From the NCBI GenBank assembly GCA_016210285.1, contig JACQUN010000026.1:1-18346 (forward strand): a stretch of 18,346 bases of DNA, read 5' to 3'. Below the pieces are notes generated by a model that saw only the letters and a list, made by a program, of their open reading frames with translations, had not been told where the DNA came from and did not search any database. The position numbers and the translations under genes were made by a program. This document shows positions 6,532 through 14,072 of this stretch, piece after piece; within the stretch, counting starts at the first letter, position 1; each line of letters starts with the position of its first letter. This DNA comes from Chloroflexota bacterium. Lineage in GTDB: Bacteria; Chloroflexota; Dehalococcoidia; UBA1127; JACQUN01.

Positions 6532-6696
6532 TCAGCCAGTCAACGCGGCGGGAGGGGGTCTCCTCCGGCATAGCGCCTCCAACACCGCCGAGACAAGACA
6601 GACCGTGGAGTCGGCCACGTTCCGTCTCCTCGGTTCGCCTTGCTCAGGGCAACGCCTCCGGGCGCTGGAGTGCGGCGAGCGGCGGAGCCGAAGACA
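6532..6696 (-). pseudogene. Probable relic of a GatC-like/amidase gene junction
   Basis: Bases 6644-6675 match 11748-11779, the 3' end of an intact GatC-like gene, at 29 of 32 positions. Both read ALQ(R/H)PEALP followed by TGA on the minus strand. Allowing one deleted base, similarity continues upstream through GGCTCC-GCC to about 6692. Next on the minus strand come GAGGAG and a GTG at 6618 opening a 28-codon frame (VADSTVCLVSAVLEALCRRR and so on, ending 6532) that vaguely resembles an amidase N-terminus. The order, helper 3' end, ribosome site, amidase start, is the same as in the two intact modules of this cluster. The 32-base match is directly visible; the amidase part is weak and inferred. 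The rest of the 6443-6719 gap holds only the MmgE/PrpD promoter and leader. Confidence 0.4.
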
Positions 6697-6719
6697 CTTC
6701 GCTGGGTCAGAGATCGCCA

Positions 6720-8546
6720 CTACTTGCGAAGCTTGGGATCAATCCAGGCGAAGCGCAGGCCATACTGCTCCCCGGAGGAGGCGTGCAACTGGTAGCCCTT
6801 CACCCACGGATGGAGGACATTGAACAGGTAGTCCCTGACCAGGGGCGTCCACCAGGCCTCTTCCGCCATGATCTCCTGCATCCGATAGATGAGGGCCAGC
6901 CGCTCATTCTCATCCAGGGTGGCGCGCTGCTTCTCGATCATCGCATCGAAGGCCGGGTTGTCTGCACCGGCCCAGAAGCCGTAGTTGCGAGACGCCTTGC
7001 TCCAGAACCACTGGCTCAGCATCTCGTCCGGGTCCACCCCCGAGCCTCCGGCGGTGCCTCCGCCGGCGATGAGGGTGAAGTTATGGTCACCACCGGCCTG
7101 GAGGTAGACTGCGGTATCCACCACCTTGATCTCCAGCGAGATACCAACAGCCTTGAGCTCCTCCTTCAGGATAGGCGTCCACTCAAGGCTGTCCGCATAC
7201 TGATTGTTCATGATGATCGGAAAGCTGGTCCCCGGGGCGATGCCTGCTTCCCGCAATAGCTGTTTTGCGCTCTCCCTGTTCCTCGCCACGGTGGCATCGT
7301 CCACCTCCCAGCCAAACAGCTTCTCGGGCTTGGGGTAGGCCCACTTGCCAAAGGTCTGGTGGATCGGCGTAAGCAGATAGCCCTTCCCCTGATAGAGGGC
7401 CGCGTTGATCCCGCGCCGGTCAATGGCGAGGAGAAGGGCTTGGCGCACCCGCTTGTCGCTAAAGGGCTTCATCCGAAGGTTAGCACCCAGGAACGATGTG
7501 CTGGAGGAGGTGTCGGTGTCCAGGATGACCCGCGGGTCGGACGCCTTGGCCGCCTCCGCCTGGGCGCGGAAGAAGTTTTGGGAGTCCACCACGTCCAGCT
7601 TCTTGGCTCGGAAGGCAGCGACGCGGGTTGCCGCCTCCGGGATGAGCGGCATCTGGAGCTCGTCCAGATAGGGGAACTCCTTGCTCCAGTAGTCGGGGTT
7701 CCGCACGAAGACCAGCTCGGCGCCCCGCTCATACCGCTTGAGGATGAAGGGGCCGACGCCGATGACTCCTGCCTTGCCCCGCAGGTCGCCGAAGCCATCC
7801 ACATTGCCCAGGGCGTAGGCCTGCTCCTTGGGCATGATGTGGTTGTAGCCATTGCCCTGGGCGACCAGGAAATCTGCCACCGGGTTCCTCAGCTTCATCT
7901 CCACCGTGTACCGGTCCAGGGCGCGGACGCTCTCCACCTCCGCATAGGTGGCGGGACGCTGCCATCCCTTGCGGGGCATCTTGCGCTGCACGTTCCACAC
8001 CACGTCGTCGGCGGTGAACTCCCTCCCCTTCATCTCCCCCAGATTGTGCCACTTCAAGCCCTTGCGGAGGTGGAAGGTGTACGTCTTGCCGTCTGGGGCC
8101 ATTGCCCACTTCTCCGCCAGGCCGAGATCAGGGTTGATGATTATGTCCCCGGGTTTTGCCACCCCTCGCCTGGTGTCCCAGCCCACCAGGCCGTCCGACA
8201 CCAGCATCCAGGCGTCCCGGGCCGCCCCGTACTGCAACTGGTCCACGTCGAAGTGGGGTGGCTCGTAGGACCAGGGGTAGAACAGGGTGCCTCCCCTCAC
8301 AACCTGCTCCTGGGCTGCCGCCTGGGGCTCTCTCGGCACGGCAGCAACCCCTCCAGGGGTGGGTCTGGGAGTTGGAGTGGCCACAATCACCAGGGCCGGG
8401 ATCGGAGTCGCCGTCGCGGTCACAGCGGCGGGGGCCTGGGGGGCAGGAGCCTTCGCTGGCGCTGCCTCCTGGGCGCGGCAGGCAGCCGCCACCAGTGTCA
8501 CGAGTGCCAGGATAGCTGGTAGCCACACCCAATGTCGCTTCGCCAT
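6720..8546 (-). CDS. Lipoprotein substrate-binding protein, family 5 (peptide/opine type), SBP1
   Basis: A 608-aa extracytoplasmic solute receptor for a DppBC-type ABC importer. Residues 1-23 form a lipoprotein signal (LALVTLVAAAC, lipidated Cys23), followed by an Ala/Pro/Thr-rich tether to about residue 83. The SBP_bac_5 signature lies at about 143-192: LAEKWAMAPDGKTYTFHLRK (143-162) then EFTADDVVWNVQ (176-187). The end (YGLRFAWIDPKLRK) is typical of the family. AAAGGAGG lies about eleven bases before the ATG, a rather long spacing. It follows amidase 1 by 94 bases and has no permease genes of its own; the nearest permeases in the same direction are the DppBC pair at 12013-13924, which also has its own binding protein. 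It may be a second receptor for the same transporter. The ligand is unknown. Confidence 0.93.
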   Translation of the reverse strand: MAKRHWVWLPAILALVTLVAAACRAQEAAPAKAPAPQAPAAVTATATPIPALVIVATPTPRPTPGGVAAVPREPQAAAQEQVVRGGTLFYPWSYEPPHFDVDQLQYGAARDAWMLVSDGLVGWDTRRGVAKPGDIIINPDLGLAEKWAMAPDGKTYTFHLRKGLKWHNLGEMKGREFTADDVVWNVQRKMPRKGWQRPATYAEVESVRALDRYTVEMKLRNPVADFLVAQGNGYNHIMPKEQAYALGNVDGFGDLRGKAGVIGVGPFILKRYERGAELVFVRNPDYWSKEFPYLDELQMPLIPEAATRVAAFRAKKLDVVDSQNFFRAQAEAAKASDPRVILDTDTSSSTSFLGANLRMKPFSDKRVRQALLLAIDRRGINAALYQGKGYLLTPIHQTFGKWAYPKPEKLFGWEVDDATVARNRESAKQLLREAGIAPGTSFPIIMNNQYADSLEWTPILKEELKAVGISLEIKVVDTAVYLQAGGDHNFTLIAGGGTAGGSGVDPDEMLSQWFWSKASRNYGFWAGADNPAFDAMIEKQRATLDENERLALIYRMQEIMAEEAWWTPLVRDYLFNVLHPWVKGYQLHASSGEQYGLRFAWIDPKLRK

Positions 8547-8640
8547 GGATTACCGCGCCTCCTTTTCTCATTGGTCCCCTCCCCTGGGGAACCCGCTTGT
8601 CACTGCCTCACTATGAAGCAAGCCCCGCCAGCATGTTCTT

Positions 8641-10077
8641 CTAGCGGACCTGGGCTGCAACCGGCGGCGGTATGACCACCCCCCGCGGAGAGGCCGTCTC
8701 GTAGTGGTGCGCCACCCGCAGGAGAAGCTCCTCCTGGAAAGGACGCCCGATGAGCTGCAGGCCGATGGGAAGGCCCTCCCGGGTGAAGCCGCACGGCACC
8801 GTGATGGAGGGCACCCCCGTCTGGTTGCTGGGCGAGGTGTTCCGCGCCAGGGTGCGGGAGGGAACGCCAGGGCCTTTGACCAACACCTTCTGCCCTTTGA
8901 TGGTCACGTGCTCCGTTCCGATGGGAAAGGCGGGAATGGGTGACGTGGGAGAGACCAGGAAGTCAACGTCACGCATCACCCGGGCAAACTCCTGCTTCAG
9001 CACCCGCCGAACCCGCATTGCCTTGGCGTAGTCCATGGCACGGACAAATTGCCCAGGGAGCATGCGGTAGACGACCTCCGGGTCGTAGTCCCCACGTCGC
9101 TCGCGGATCCACTTCTCGTGGTAGACCAGCCCCTCAAGGTTCGGCAGGGCGCGCAGATGCTCTATCCCCTGGATGGTCACCTCCTTGACCTTGACCCCCA
9201 GCTCTTCCAGCAGGGTGATGGCCTTCTGGACGGACGCCTCCACCTCGGGGTCGACCAGCTCAAAGTAGTAGTTGGTGGGGATGCCCATGACCAGACCCCG
9301 GATGTCGCGCTCCAGCCCTCCAACATAGTCGGCGACCGGCACTGGCACCGAGGTGGGGTCCAGGTCATCGTACCCAGCGATGGCCTGGAGCACCGTCGCA
9401 GCGTCCCGGACCGAGCGAGTGATGGGGCCTACGTGGTCCACGGAGCCGTACGGGGGCAGGACACCCCGCAGGCTGACCCTCCCGTGGGTGGCCTTCAACC
9501 CCACGGCGCCGCACAGGGTGGCAGGGATGCGCACCGAGCCCCCGGCGTCGGTCCCGAAGGAGACAAAGGTCTGGAGAGAGGCAACGCTGGCTCCCGAGCC
9601 GCCGCTGGAGCCCCCAGAGATACGCGTGAGGTCCCAGGGATTATGGATATTCCCGTAGTGGGGATTATACCCGGTGGGCCCGGCAGCGAACTCGCACAGG
9701 TTCTCCTTGCCCATGAGGATGGCTCCCGCCTCCAGCATCTTTGTGACGACCGGTGCATCCTCCTCAGGGACCCAGTCGGCCAGGATCTTGGACCCCGCCG
9801 TGGTCTTGATGCCGGCCGTGGTGATGTTGTCCTTGACGCCGAAGGGGATGCCATGGAGAGGGCCACGGTACACCCCGCGCGCCAGCTCGGCCTCCATCTC
9901 TCTGGCTCTCTGGAGCGCACGGTCATCCAGGACCGTGATGAAGGAGTTGACGCTGGACCGAAGGGTATGGATGTGCTCCAGGGCGGCCCTGACCAGCTCC
10001 ACGGGCGAGATGGCCCTGGCGCGGACCTGCGGCGCTACATCACTGATGGTCTGGGAGAGGAGCTCTAAGTTCGACAC
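8641..10077 (-). CDS. Amidase signature family hydrolase (amidase 1)
   Basis: A 478-aa amidase with the Ser-cisSer-Lys triad complete: Lys82 in GVKDN, cis-Ser157 in SGGSSGGSGAS (154-164) and nucleophile Ser181 in GTDAGGSVRIPA (175-186). It hydrolyses carboxamide or related C-N bonds in the cytoplasm; the substrate is not readable. The start is GTG with AAGGAGG (10083-10089) five bases upstream. It begins two bases after the stop of a small GatC/AtzG-like gene whose last codons form this ribosome site, so the two are translationally coupled. No GatB gene is present, so a role in tRNA-dependent Glu/Asp amidation is unlikely; a two-subunit hydrolase of the AtzE-AtzG kind is a better model. Only moderately similar by eye to amidase 2, which points to different substrates rather than a recent duplication. 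Confidence 0.93.
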   Translation of the reverse strand: MSNLELLSQTISDVAPQVRARAISPVELVRAALEHIHTLRSSVNSFITVLDDRALQRAREMEAELARGVYRGPLHGIPFGVKDNITTAGIKTTAGSKILADWVPEEDAPVVTKMLEAGAILMGKENLCEFAAGPTGYNPHYGNIHNPWDLTRISGGSSGGSGASVASLQTFVSFGTDAGGSVRIPATLCGAVGLKATHGRVSLRGVLPPYGSVDHVGPITRSVRDAATVLQAIAGYDDLDPTSVPVPVADYVGGLERDIRGLVMGIPTNYYFELVDPEVEASVQKAITLLEELGVKVKEVTIQGIEHLRALPNLEGLVYHEKWIRERRGDYDPEVVYRMLPGQFVRAMDYAKAMRVRRVLKQEFARVMRDVDFLVSPTSPIPAFPIGTEHVTIKGQKVLVKGPGVPSRTLARNTSPSNQTGVPSITVPCGFTREGLPIGLQLIGRPFQEELLLRVAHHYETASPRGVVIPPPVAAQVR

Positions 10078-10079
10078 AG

Positions 10080-10280
10080 CTACCTCCTTGGCTCGGCGTG
10101 GAAGATGAGGCCGGGCGCGACCTGCGAGAGGTCCAGCGCAGCATCGAGTTTCGACATGGCATCTACCTGGCCCTGGACGGCGGGCACAAGCATATCCAAC
10201 TCCTCATCTGTCAGAGGAACTCCCCCAAGCTCCCGGATCATTGCCTTCAGTGTCTCCCTCGTAACACGAGCAACAGGCAT
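10080..10280 (-). CDS. Small GatC/AtzG-like amidase partner 1
   Basis: A 66-aa protein opening with MPVARVTRETLKAM. It then has a helical PLTDEELDMLVPAVQGQVD segment (22-40) and the DLSQVAPGLIFHAEP tail (50-64), the layout of GatC- and AtzG-like proteins that wrap around an amidase. The ATG at 10280 is supported by GGAGGTGA six or so bases upstream; the longer frame to 10628 overlaps amidase 2 on the same strand and is not real. It starts 49 bases after the amidase 2 stop and ends two bases before amidase 1. Similarity to family members is judged from length, position and the DLS-V-P motif, since such small proteins diverge fast. The expected role is to stabilise or complete the active site of amidase 1. 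Confidence 0.75.
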   Translation of the reverse strand: MPVARVTRETLKAMIRELGGVPLTDEELDMLVPAVQGQVDAMSKLDAALDLSQVAPGLIFHAEPRR

Positions 10281-10329
10281 GTGCTTCACCTCCCATGGCT
10301 GAAGTGGGTCTTGTCCAGTCCTGCCAGGT

Positions 10330-11751
10330 TCAAGGCAGCGGCGGCCTTCGGGTATGCCAGGTGGTGTTGCGCTCGTAGGCGTAGGCCGCACGCAGCACTG
10401 CGACCTCGTTGAAAGGCCGGCCCACAAGCTGCAGGCCGATGGGGATACCGACCTTGCTGAACCCGCACGGGATGGAGACGGCTGGGGTAGGGGCCAGGAC
10501 AAACGGCGTGGAGTAGATACGGCCACGGAAGAGCTGCCGAAAGGCATCTTCCTTGCTCTGGATAACGTTCTTGGTGGATTCAATACGCGGTGCAGGGGTT
10601 GCTGACATGGGCGAGAGGAGCACATCAAAGCGCTGGAAGGCCTCCAGAATCTGGCCGCGAATCAGCGTTCGGACCTGCTGTGCCTTATGGTAGAGGGCCA
10701 GCGGGATCAGGCTGGCGGCCAGCATCCGCCGCCGCGTGGCCTGGTCGTAGTCTCCGGGGCGCGTGGCAAGCCACTTGCGGTGCAGGCTGGCGCCTTCGGA
10801 ATCGCAGATGACCATGAACACCGGCCCTGCCACGTTCATCAGCGGGAGGGAGACCTCGTCCACCGTTGCCCCCAGTCGCCCCAGCAAGGCTGCAGCATCC
10901 TTCACACTCGCCTGGACCTCGGGGTCAATGAGATCGCTGTACAGTGTCTCCCGGATGACTCCAATGCGCATCCCACGCACTTCCCCATCCAGCCGTGCCC
11001 AGTAATCGGGGACAGGCAGGCGGGCGGAGGCGGCGTCTTTCGGGTCGTACCCGGCAATGATCTGAAGGACCAGGGCGCAGTCCGCCACCGTGCGGGTCAA
11101 GGGTCCGGCGGTGTCCAAGGACCATGCGAGGGGGATAAGACCGTGGCGGCTCACGCGCCCCCAGGAGGGCCGGAGCCCCACGATGCCGTTGTTGTTGGCT
11201 GGGCCGCGGATGGAGCCTCCGGTGTCCTCTCCAATGGCGGCGGCACACAGGCCCGCAGCGGGAGCGATGCCCGAGCCGCTGCTGGAGCCGCCAGGTGAGT
11301 GGTTCAGGTTCCAGGGGTTCCTGGGCTCGCCGTAGTGGAACTCCACGGTGCCGCCCATGGCAAACTCGGTGAGGTTCTGCTTCCCCAGGATGATGGCGCC
11401 GGCCTCCTTCAGTCGGGTCACTACAGCGGCATCCTCATCAGGGACGAACTCAGCCAGGATGCGGGAGCCACAGGTGGTCCGAATCCCCTTGGTCCAGATC
11501 TGGTCTTTCAGGCCGATGGGTATGCCGTGGAGAGGCCCCAGCGTCTCACCCCTGGCAACGGCTGCCTCGGCCTTGCGGGCCGCCTCCAGTGCCTCCTCCC
11601 GGCAGACCGTGATGTAGGCGCGCAGGGAGCCATCCCACCGGGCGATGCGCTCCAGATACGTCTCCACCAGCTCCACCGGCGAGACCTCGCGCCTCTTGAT
11701 CAGCGAGACCAGCTCCGTCACGGGGAGATAAGCCAACTCTTCCTTGTTCAC
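10330..11751 (-). CDS. Amidase signature family hydrolase (amidase 2)
   Basis: A 473-aa amidase with the full triad: Lys82 in GLKDQ, cis-Ser156 in PGGSSSGSG (153-161) and Ser180 in GEDTGGSIRGPA (174-185). The N-terminal helix LVSLIKRREVSPVELVETYL (14-33) is the classical family start. The start codon is GTG at 11751, overlapping the TGA of the preceding GatC-like gene by four bases (GTGA), with GGAGG (11759-11763) seven bases upstream inside that gene. This fixes both the start and the coupling. It acts in the cytoplasm on an amide or related bond, and the target is presumably brought in by the permeases encoded just upstream. No GatB is present in the window. Family and catalytic residues are certain, the substrate is not. 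Confidence 0.93.
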   Translation of the reverse strand: MNKEELAYLPVTELVSLIKRREVSPVELVETYLERIARWDGSLRAYITVCREEALEAARKAEAAVARGETLGPLHGIPIGLKDQIWTKGIRTTCGSRILAEFVPDEDAAVVTRLKEAGAIILGKQNLTEFAMGGTVEFHYGEPRNPWNLNHSPGGSSSGSGIAPAAGLCAAAIGEDTGGSIRGPANNNGIVGLRPSWGRVSRHGLIPLAWSLDTAGPLTRTVADCALVLQIIAGYDPKDAASARLPVPDYWARLDGEVRGMRIGVIRETLYSDLIDPEVQASVKDAAALLGRLGATVDEVSLPLMNVAGPVFMVICDSEGASLHRKWLATRPGDYDQATRRRMLAASLIPLALYHKAQQVRTLIRGQILEAFQRFDVLLSPMSATPAPRIESTKNVIQSKEDAFRQLFRGRIYSTPFVLAPTPAVSIPCGFSKVGIPIGLQLVGRPFNEVAVLRAAYAYERNTTWHTRRPPLP

Positions 11752-11942
11752 GGCAGCGCCTCCGGGTGCTGGAGTGCGGGAATAGGCTGGAGCCTCTCCA
11801 GGGGCAGTTGGTCCAGCGTAGCCATCGCTTCCAGGAAGGCGTTCAGGCGATGGGTCACCTCTGCCAGGTCCTCCGGATTGCTGATGGGAAGCCCGGCAGC
11901 CTGGGCCAGGGCCTGGACCTGTTCGGGAGCCAGATCAGCCAT
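11748..11942 (-). CDS. Small GatC/AtzG-like amidase partner 2
   Basis: A 64-aa protein: MADLAPEQVQALAQAAGLPI (1-20), a helical DLAEVTHRLNAFLEAMATLD (25-44) and the extended tail LERLQPIPALQHPEALP. This is the typical pattern of AtzG/GatC-like partners of amidases, in which the tail wraps around the enzyme. The ATG at 11942 has GGAGGTG just upstream; the longer frame to 12140 runs into the DppC gene and is rejected. Its last codons double as the ribosome site of amidase 2, and its stop overlaps that gene's GTG. The last 32 bases have a close copy at 6644-6675, annotated there as a relic. It lies 70 bases after the DppC stop, in the same operon. Confidence 0.78.
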   Translation of the reverse strand: MADLAPEQVQALAQAAGLPISNPEDLAEVTHRLNAFLEAMATLDQLPLERLQPIPALQHPEALP

Positions 11943-12012
11943 AGCCACCTCCTTTACCTTTCCTGCCCAGCGGCAGACCAGGATGGGTACACAGCCAAAG
12001 GGGCACCGCCTG

Positions 12013-12957
12013 CTATCTCCCCCGGCTTCCCCGCAGCCGCGGGTCCAGGGTGTCCCGCAGGGCATCGCCCAGAAGGTTGAAGCCGTAGACCACGAGAGCG
12101 ATGGAGAGGCCGGGCAGCAGCGCCAGCCAGGGCACCCCACCCAGCAGGGCCTGCTCAGTGCCCTGGGTCACCATGCCTCCCCACGAGGGCTCGTCGGCGG
12201 GAACACCTACCCCCAGGAAGCTCAGCGCTGCCTCCGTGATGATGGCGGCTCCCACATAGAGGCTCAGGAGGACCAGGTAGATGGAGAAGGTGTTGGGCAG
12301 CATGTGGAGGAAGACGATGCGCCGGGTAGAGGCTCCGATAGCCCGGGCTGCTTCAACATACGCATGCTCCCGGAGGGACAACGCCGTGGAACGGACAGTC
12401 CTGGCCGACGAAGGGATGTAGTTGAGGCTGATGGCCAGAATCACGTTGGTGATGGAGGGGCCAAAGACCGCCATGAAGGTCAGGGCCAGGACCAGCCCTG
12501 GGATGGAGAGCTGGGCCTCCAGGAGGCGCTGGCTGAAGGTGTCAAACCAGCTCCCACCCCAGTAGCCCTGGAAGAGGCCCCAGATGAGCCCAATGGTGGT
12601 GCCAAGGAAAGGGGCACTCAGGCCCACAAAGAGGGAAAGGCGAGCCCCCCACACGATGCGACTGAACACGTCCCGGCCCAGGTGATCGGTCCCCCAGTGA
12701 TCCCAGCCCTCCCCAAAGGCCGGGGGCACGTAGATCTTGCCCACCATCACCTTTGGAGGATAGGGCGCGATGAGGGGAGCAGCCAGGGCCACAGCGAGGA
12801 GGAAAAGGCAGATAAGTCCGCCTGCCGCCCCGAGAGGCTTGTTCCGGGCGAAACGCGAGACCCCCTTCCAAAGCCGTGCGCCTCGGCTTGCCGGTCGAAG
12901 TGCCAAGGGGCTTCCTTGAGCCTCCAACTCCAAAGGCTTCTGGCCCTCCTGGCTCAT
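12013..12957 (-). CDS. ABC transporter permease, DppC/OppC type (second importer)
   Basis: A 314-aa inner-membrane permease half. ARNKPLGAAGGLICLFLLAV (37-56) covers the OppC_N basic stretch and first membrane segment. WGTDHLGRDVFSRIVWGARL (88-107) is the DppC signature, and the EAA loop is HAYVEAARAIGASTRRI (198-214), then LHMLPN. It ends in LDPRLRGSRGR. I chose the ATG at 12957 because AGGAG (12965-12969) lies seven bases upstream and overlaps the TAG stop of the DppB gene. The in-frame codon at 12993 would overlap that gene by 26 bases without a good site. This stop/ribosome-site overlap is the same arrangement inferred for the left importer before its insertion. It pairs with the DppB gene just before it; no ATPase gene is seen. 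Confidence 0.94.
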   Translation of the reverse strand: MSQEGQKPLELEAQGSPLALRPASRGARLWKGVSRFARNKPLGAAGGLICLFLLAVALAAPLIAPYPPKVMVGKIYVPPAFGEGWDHWGTDHLGRDVFSRIVWGARLSLFVGLSAPFLGTTIGLIWGLFQGYWGGSWFDTFSQRLLEAQLSIPGLVLALTFMAVFGPSITNVILAISLNYIPSSARTVRSTALSLREHAYVEAARAIGASTRRIVFLHMLPNTFSIYLVLLSLYVGAAIITEAALSFLGVGVPADEPSWGGMVTQGTEQALLGGVPWLALLPGLSIALVVYGFNLLGDALRDTLDPRLRGSRGR

Positions 12958-12967
12958 CCCTGCTCTC

Positions 12968-13924
12968 CTACTGGTAGCGAATCCTGGGGTCAATCCAGGC
13001 GTAGGCGCTGTCCACGGCGAGGTTCGCCGTCATGAAAATCAGGGTCATGATCCAGACCAGCGCCTGAAGGAGCGAGAAGTCCCGGGTGTTGACCGCAGTG
13101 ATAAGGGCAGTCCCCATCCCTGGGATGGCGAAGACCCGCTCTACGATGACTGTCCCTCCCAGGAGGACTCCGACCAGGAGACCGGCTACTGTAACGACCG
13201 GCAGAATGGAGTTGCGCAGCGCATGGCGGATGATGACCACGTTCTCCCGAAGCCCCTTGGCGCGAGCGGTGCGGATGTAGTCCTCCCGGATTACCTCCAG
13301 GAACTGGGAGCGCGTGAGGCGGGAGATGCTGGCCCCAGCCGAGAACCCCAGGACAAGGGCCGGCGCGATGTTTTGCTGGATGTTCTGCCAGGGCTTATCA
13401 AGGAAATTCTCGTAGCGGACGGGGGGAATCCAGTTGAAAAGCCTGAGCAGGACGTAGTAGAACATCACGGCGACAAAGAAGGAGGGGAGAGCCAGCCCCC
13501 CCACCGTGACCACCCGGACAAGGTTATCTATCCACGTGTCCTGCTTCACAGCAGAGAGGACCCCGCTGAAGACTCCCCAGACGATGGCTACCAGGAGCGC
13601 AAAGATGGCCAGCTCGATAGTCCTCTCAAACCTGTCCCGGATGACATGCAGGTTGCTGCGCCGCTCCCAGAAGGAGGTGCCCAGGTCAAACCGCAGCGCC
13701 CCCCAGGCCCACTTCACGAACTGGACGGGGAGAGGCCGGTCCAGACCCAGTTGGGCCCTGATAGCTGCCCTCTGTTCGGGACTGAGCTGGAACGACTGGT
13801 TGGTGGCCAGAAGGGCGTCTATGACATCGCCAGGCACGATGCGCACCAGGGTGAAGATGATAAAGCTCGCCAGAAGCGCCGTTGGCAGGAAAAGGAGCAG
13901 CCGCTTGATGACGTACTGGCGCAT
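12968..13924 (-). CDS. ABC transporter permease, DppB/OppB type (second importer)
   Basis: A 318-aa inner-membrane permease half of a dipeptide/oligopeptide-type importer. The complete N-terminus MRQYVIKRLLLFLPTALLAS is followed by VRIVPGDV (27-34), five further hydrophobic segments, the EAA loop DYIRTARAKGLREN (215-228) with RHALRNSILP (233-242), and the ending YAWIDPRIRYQ. The ribosome site is weak (AGGGGTGA about eight bases upstream), so translation may partly depend on upstream genes. It starts 148 bases after binding protein 2, a gap with small hairpins, and is followed tightly by the DppC gene. The order binding protein, DppB, DppC is standard for this family; the DppD/DppF ATPases normally following are replaced here by the helper-amidase modules. 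Confidence 0.95.
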   Translation of the reverse strand: MRQYVIKRLLLFLPTALLASFIIFTLVRIVPGDVIDALLATNQSFQLSPEQRAAIRAQLGLDRPLPVQFVKWAWGALRFDLGTSFWERRSNLHVIRDRFERTIELAIFALLVAIVWGVFSGVLSAVKQDTWIDNLVRVVTVGGLALPSFFVAVMFYYVLLRLFNWIPPVRYENFLDKPWQNIQQNIAPALVLGFSAGASISRLTRSQFLEVIREDYIRTARAKGLRENVVIIRHALRNSILPVVTVAGLLVGVLLGGTVIVERVFAIPGMGTALITAVNTRDFSLLQALVWIMTLIFMTANLAVDSAYAWIDPRIRYQ

Positions 13925-14072
13925 CCTCTATCACCCCTGAAGGAATGCCAGGATTCCCAGGGGCATACGCGTCTCACGCGCTCCCCAAGACGTGTCGCTT
14001 CGCCCCTGTCCTGGGGGAGGTCCACAAGGGCACTGGCGCCGGGCCGCCCACGAGGCACGGCCTCTCAACCTG
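13925..14072 (-). other. Intercistronic gap with small hairpins
   Basis: This gap between binding protein 2 and DppB contains GAGGC/GCCTC (14052-14056/14060-14064, 3-base loop) and CCCC/GGGG (14003-14006/14013-14016). Hairpins at this position often protect the binding-protein part of the transcript, so that the receptor is made in excess over the permeases. That role is inference; no T run follows, so full termination is unlikely. Confidence 0.35.

Noticed and set aside
8641..11942. GatCA of the tRNA-dependent Glu/Asp amidotransferase
   Set aside because: GatB is missing, there are two divergent amidase-helper pairs, and the context is an importer operon. A metabolic amidase with an AtzG-like partner fits better.
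11299..13035. A 578-codon open frame on the plus strand
   Set aside because: It is antisense to amidase 2, its helper and the DppC gene, all with clear family motifs. Long antisense frames are expected in high-GC coding DNA, and it shows no recognisable protein features.
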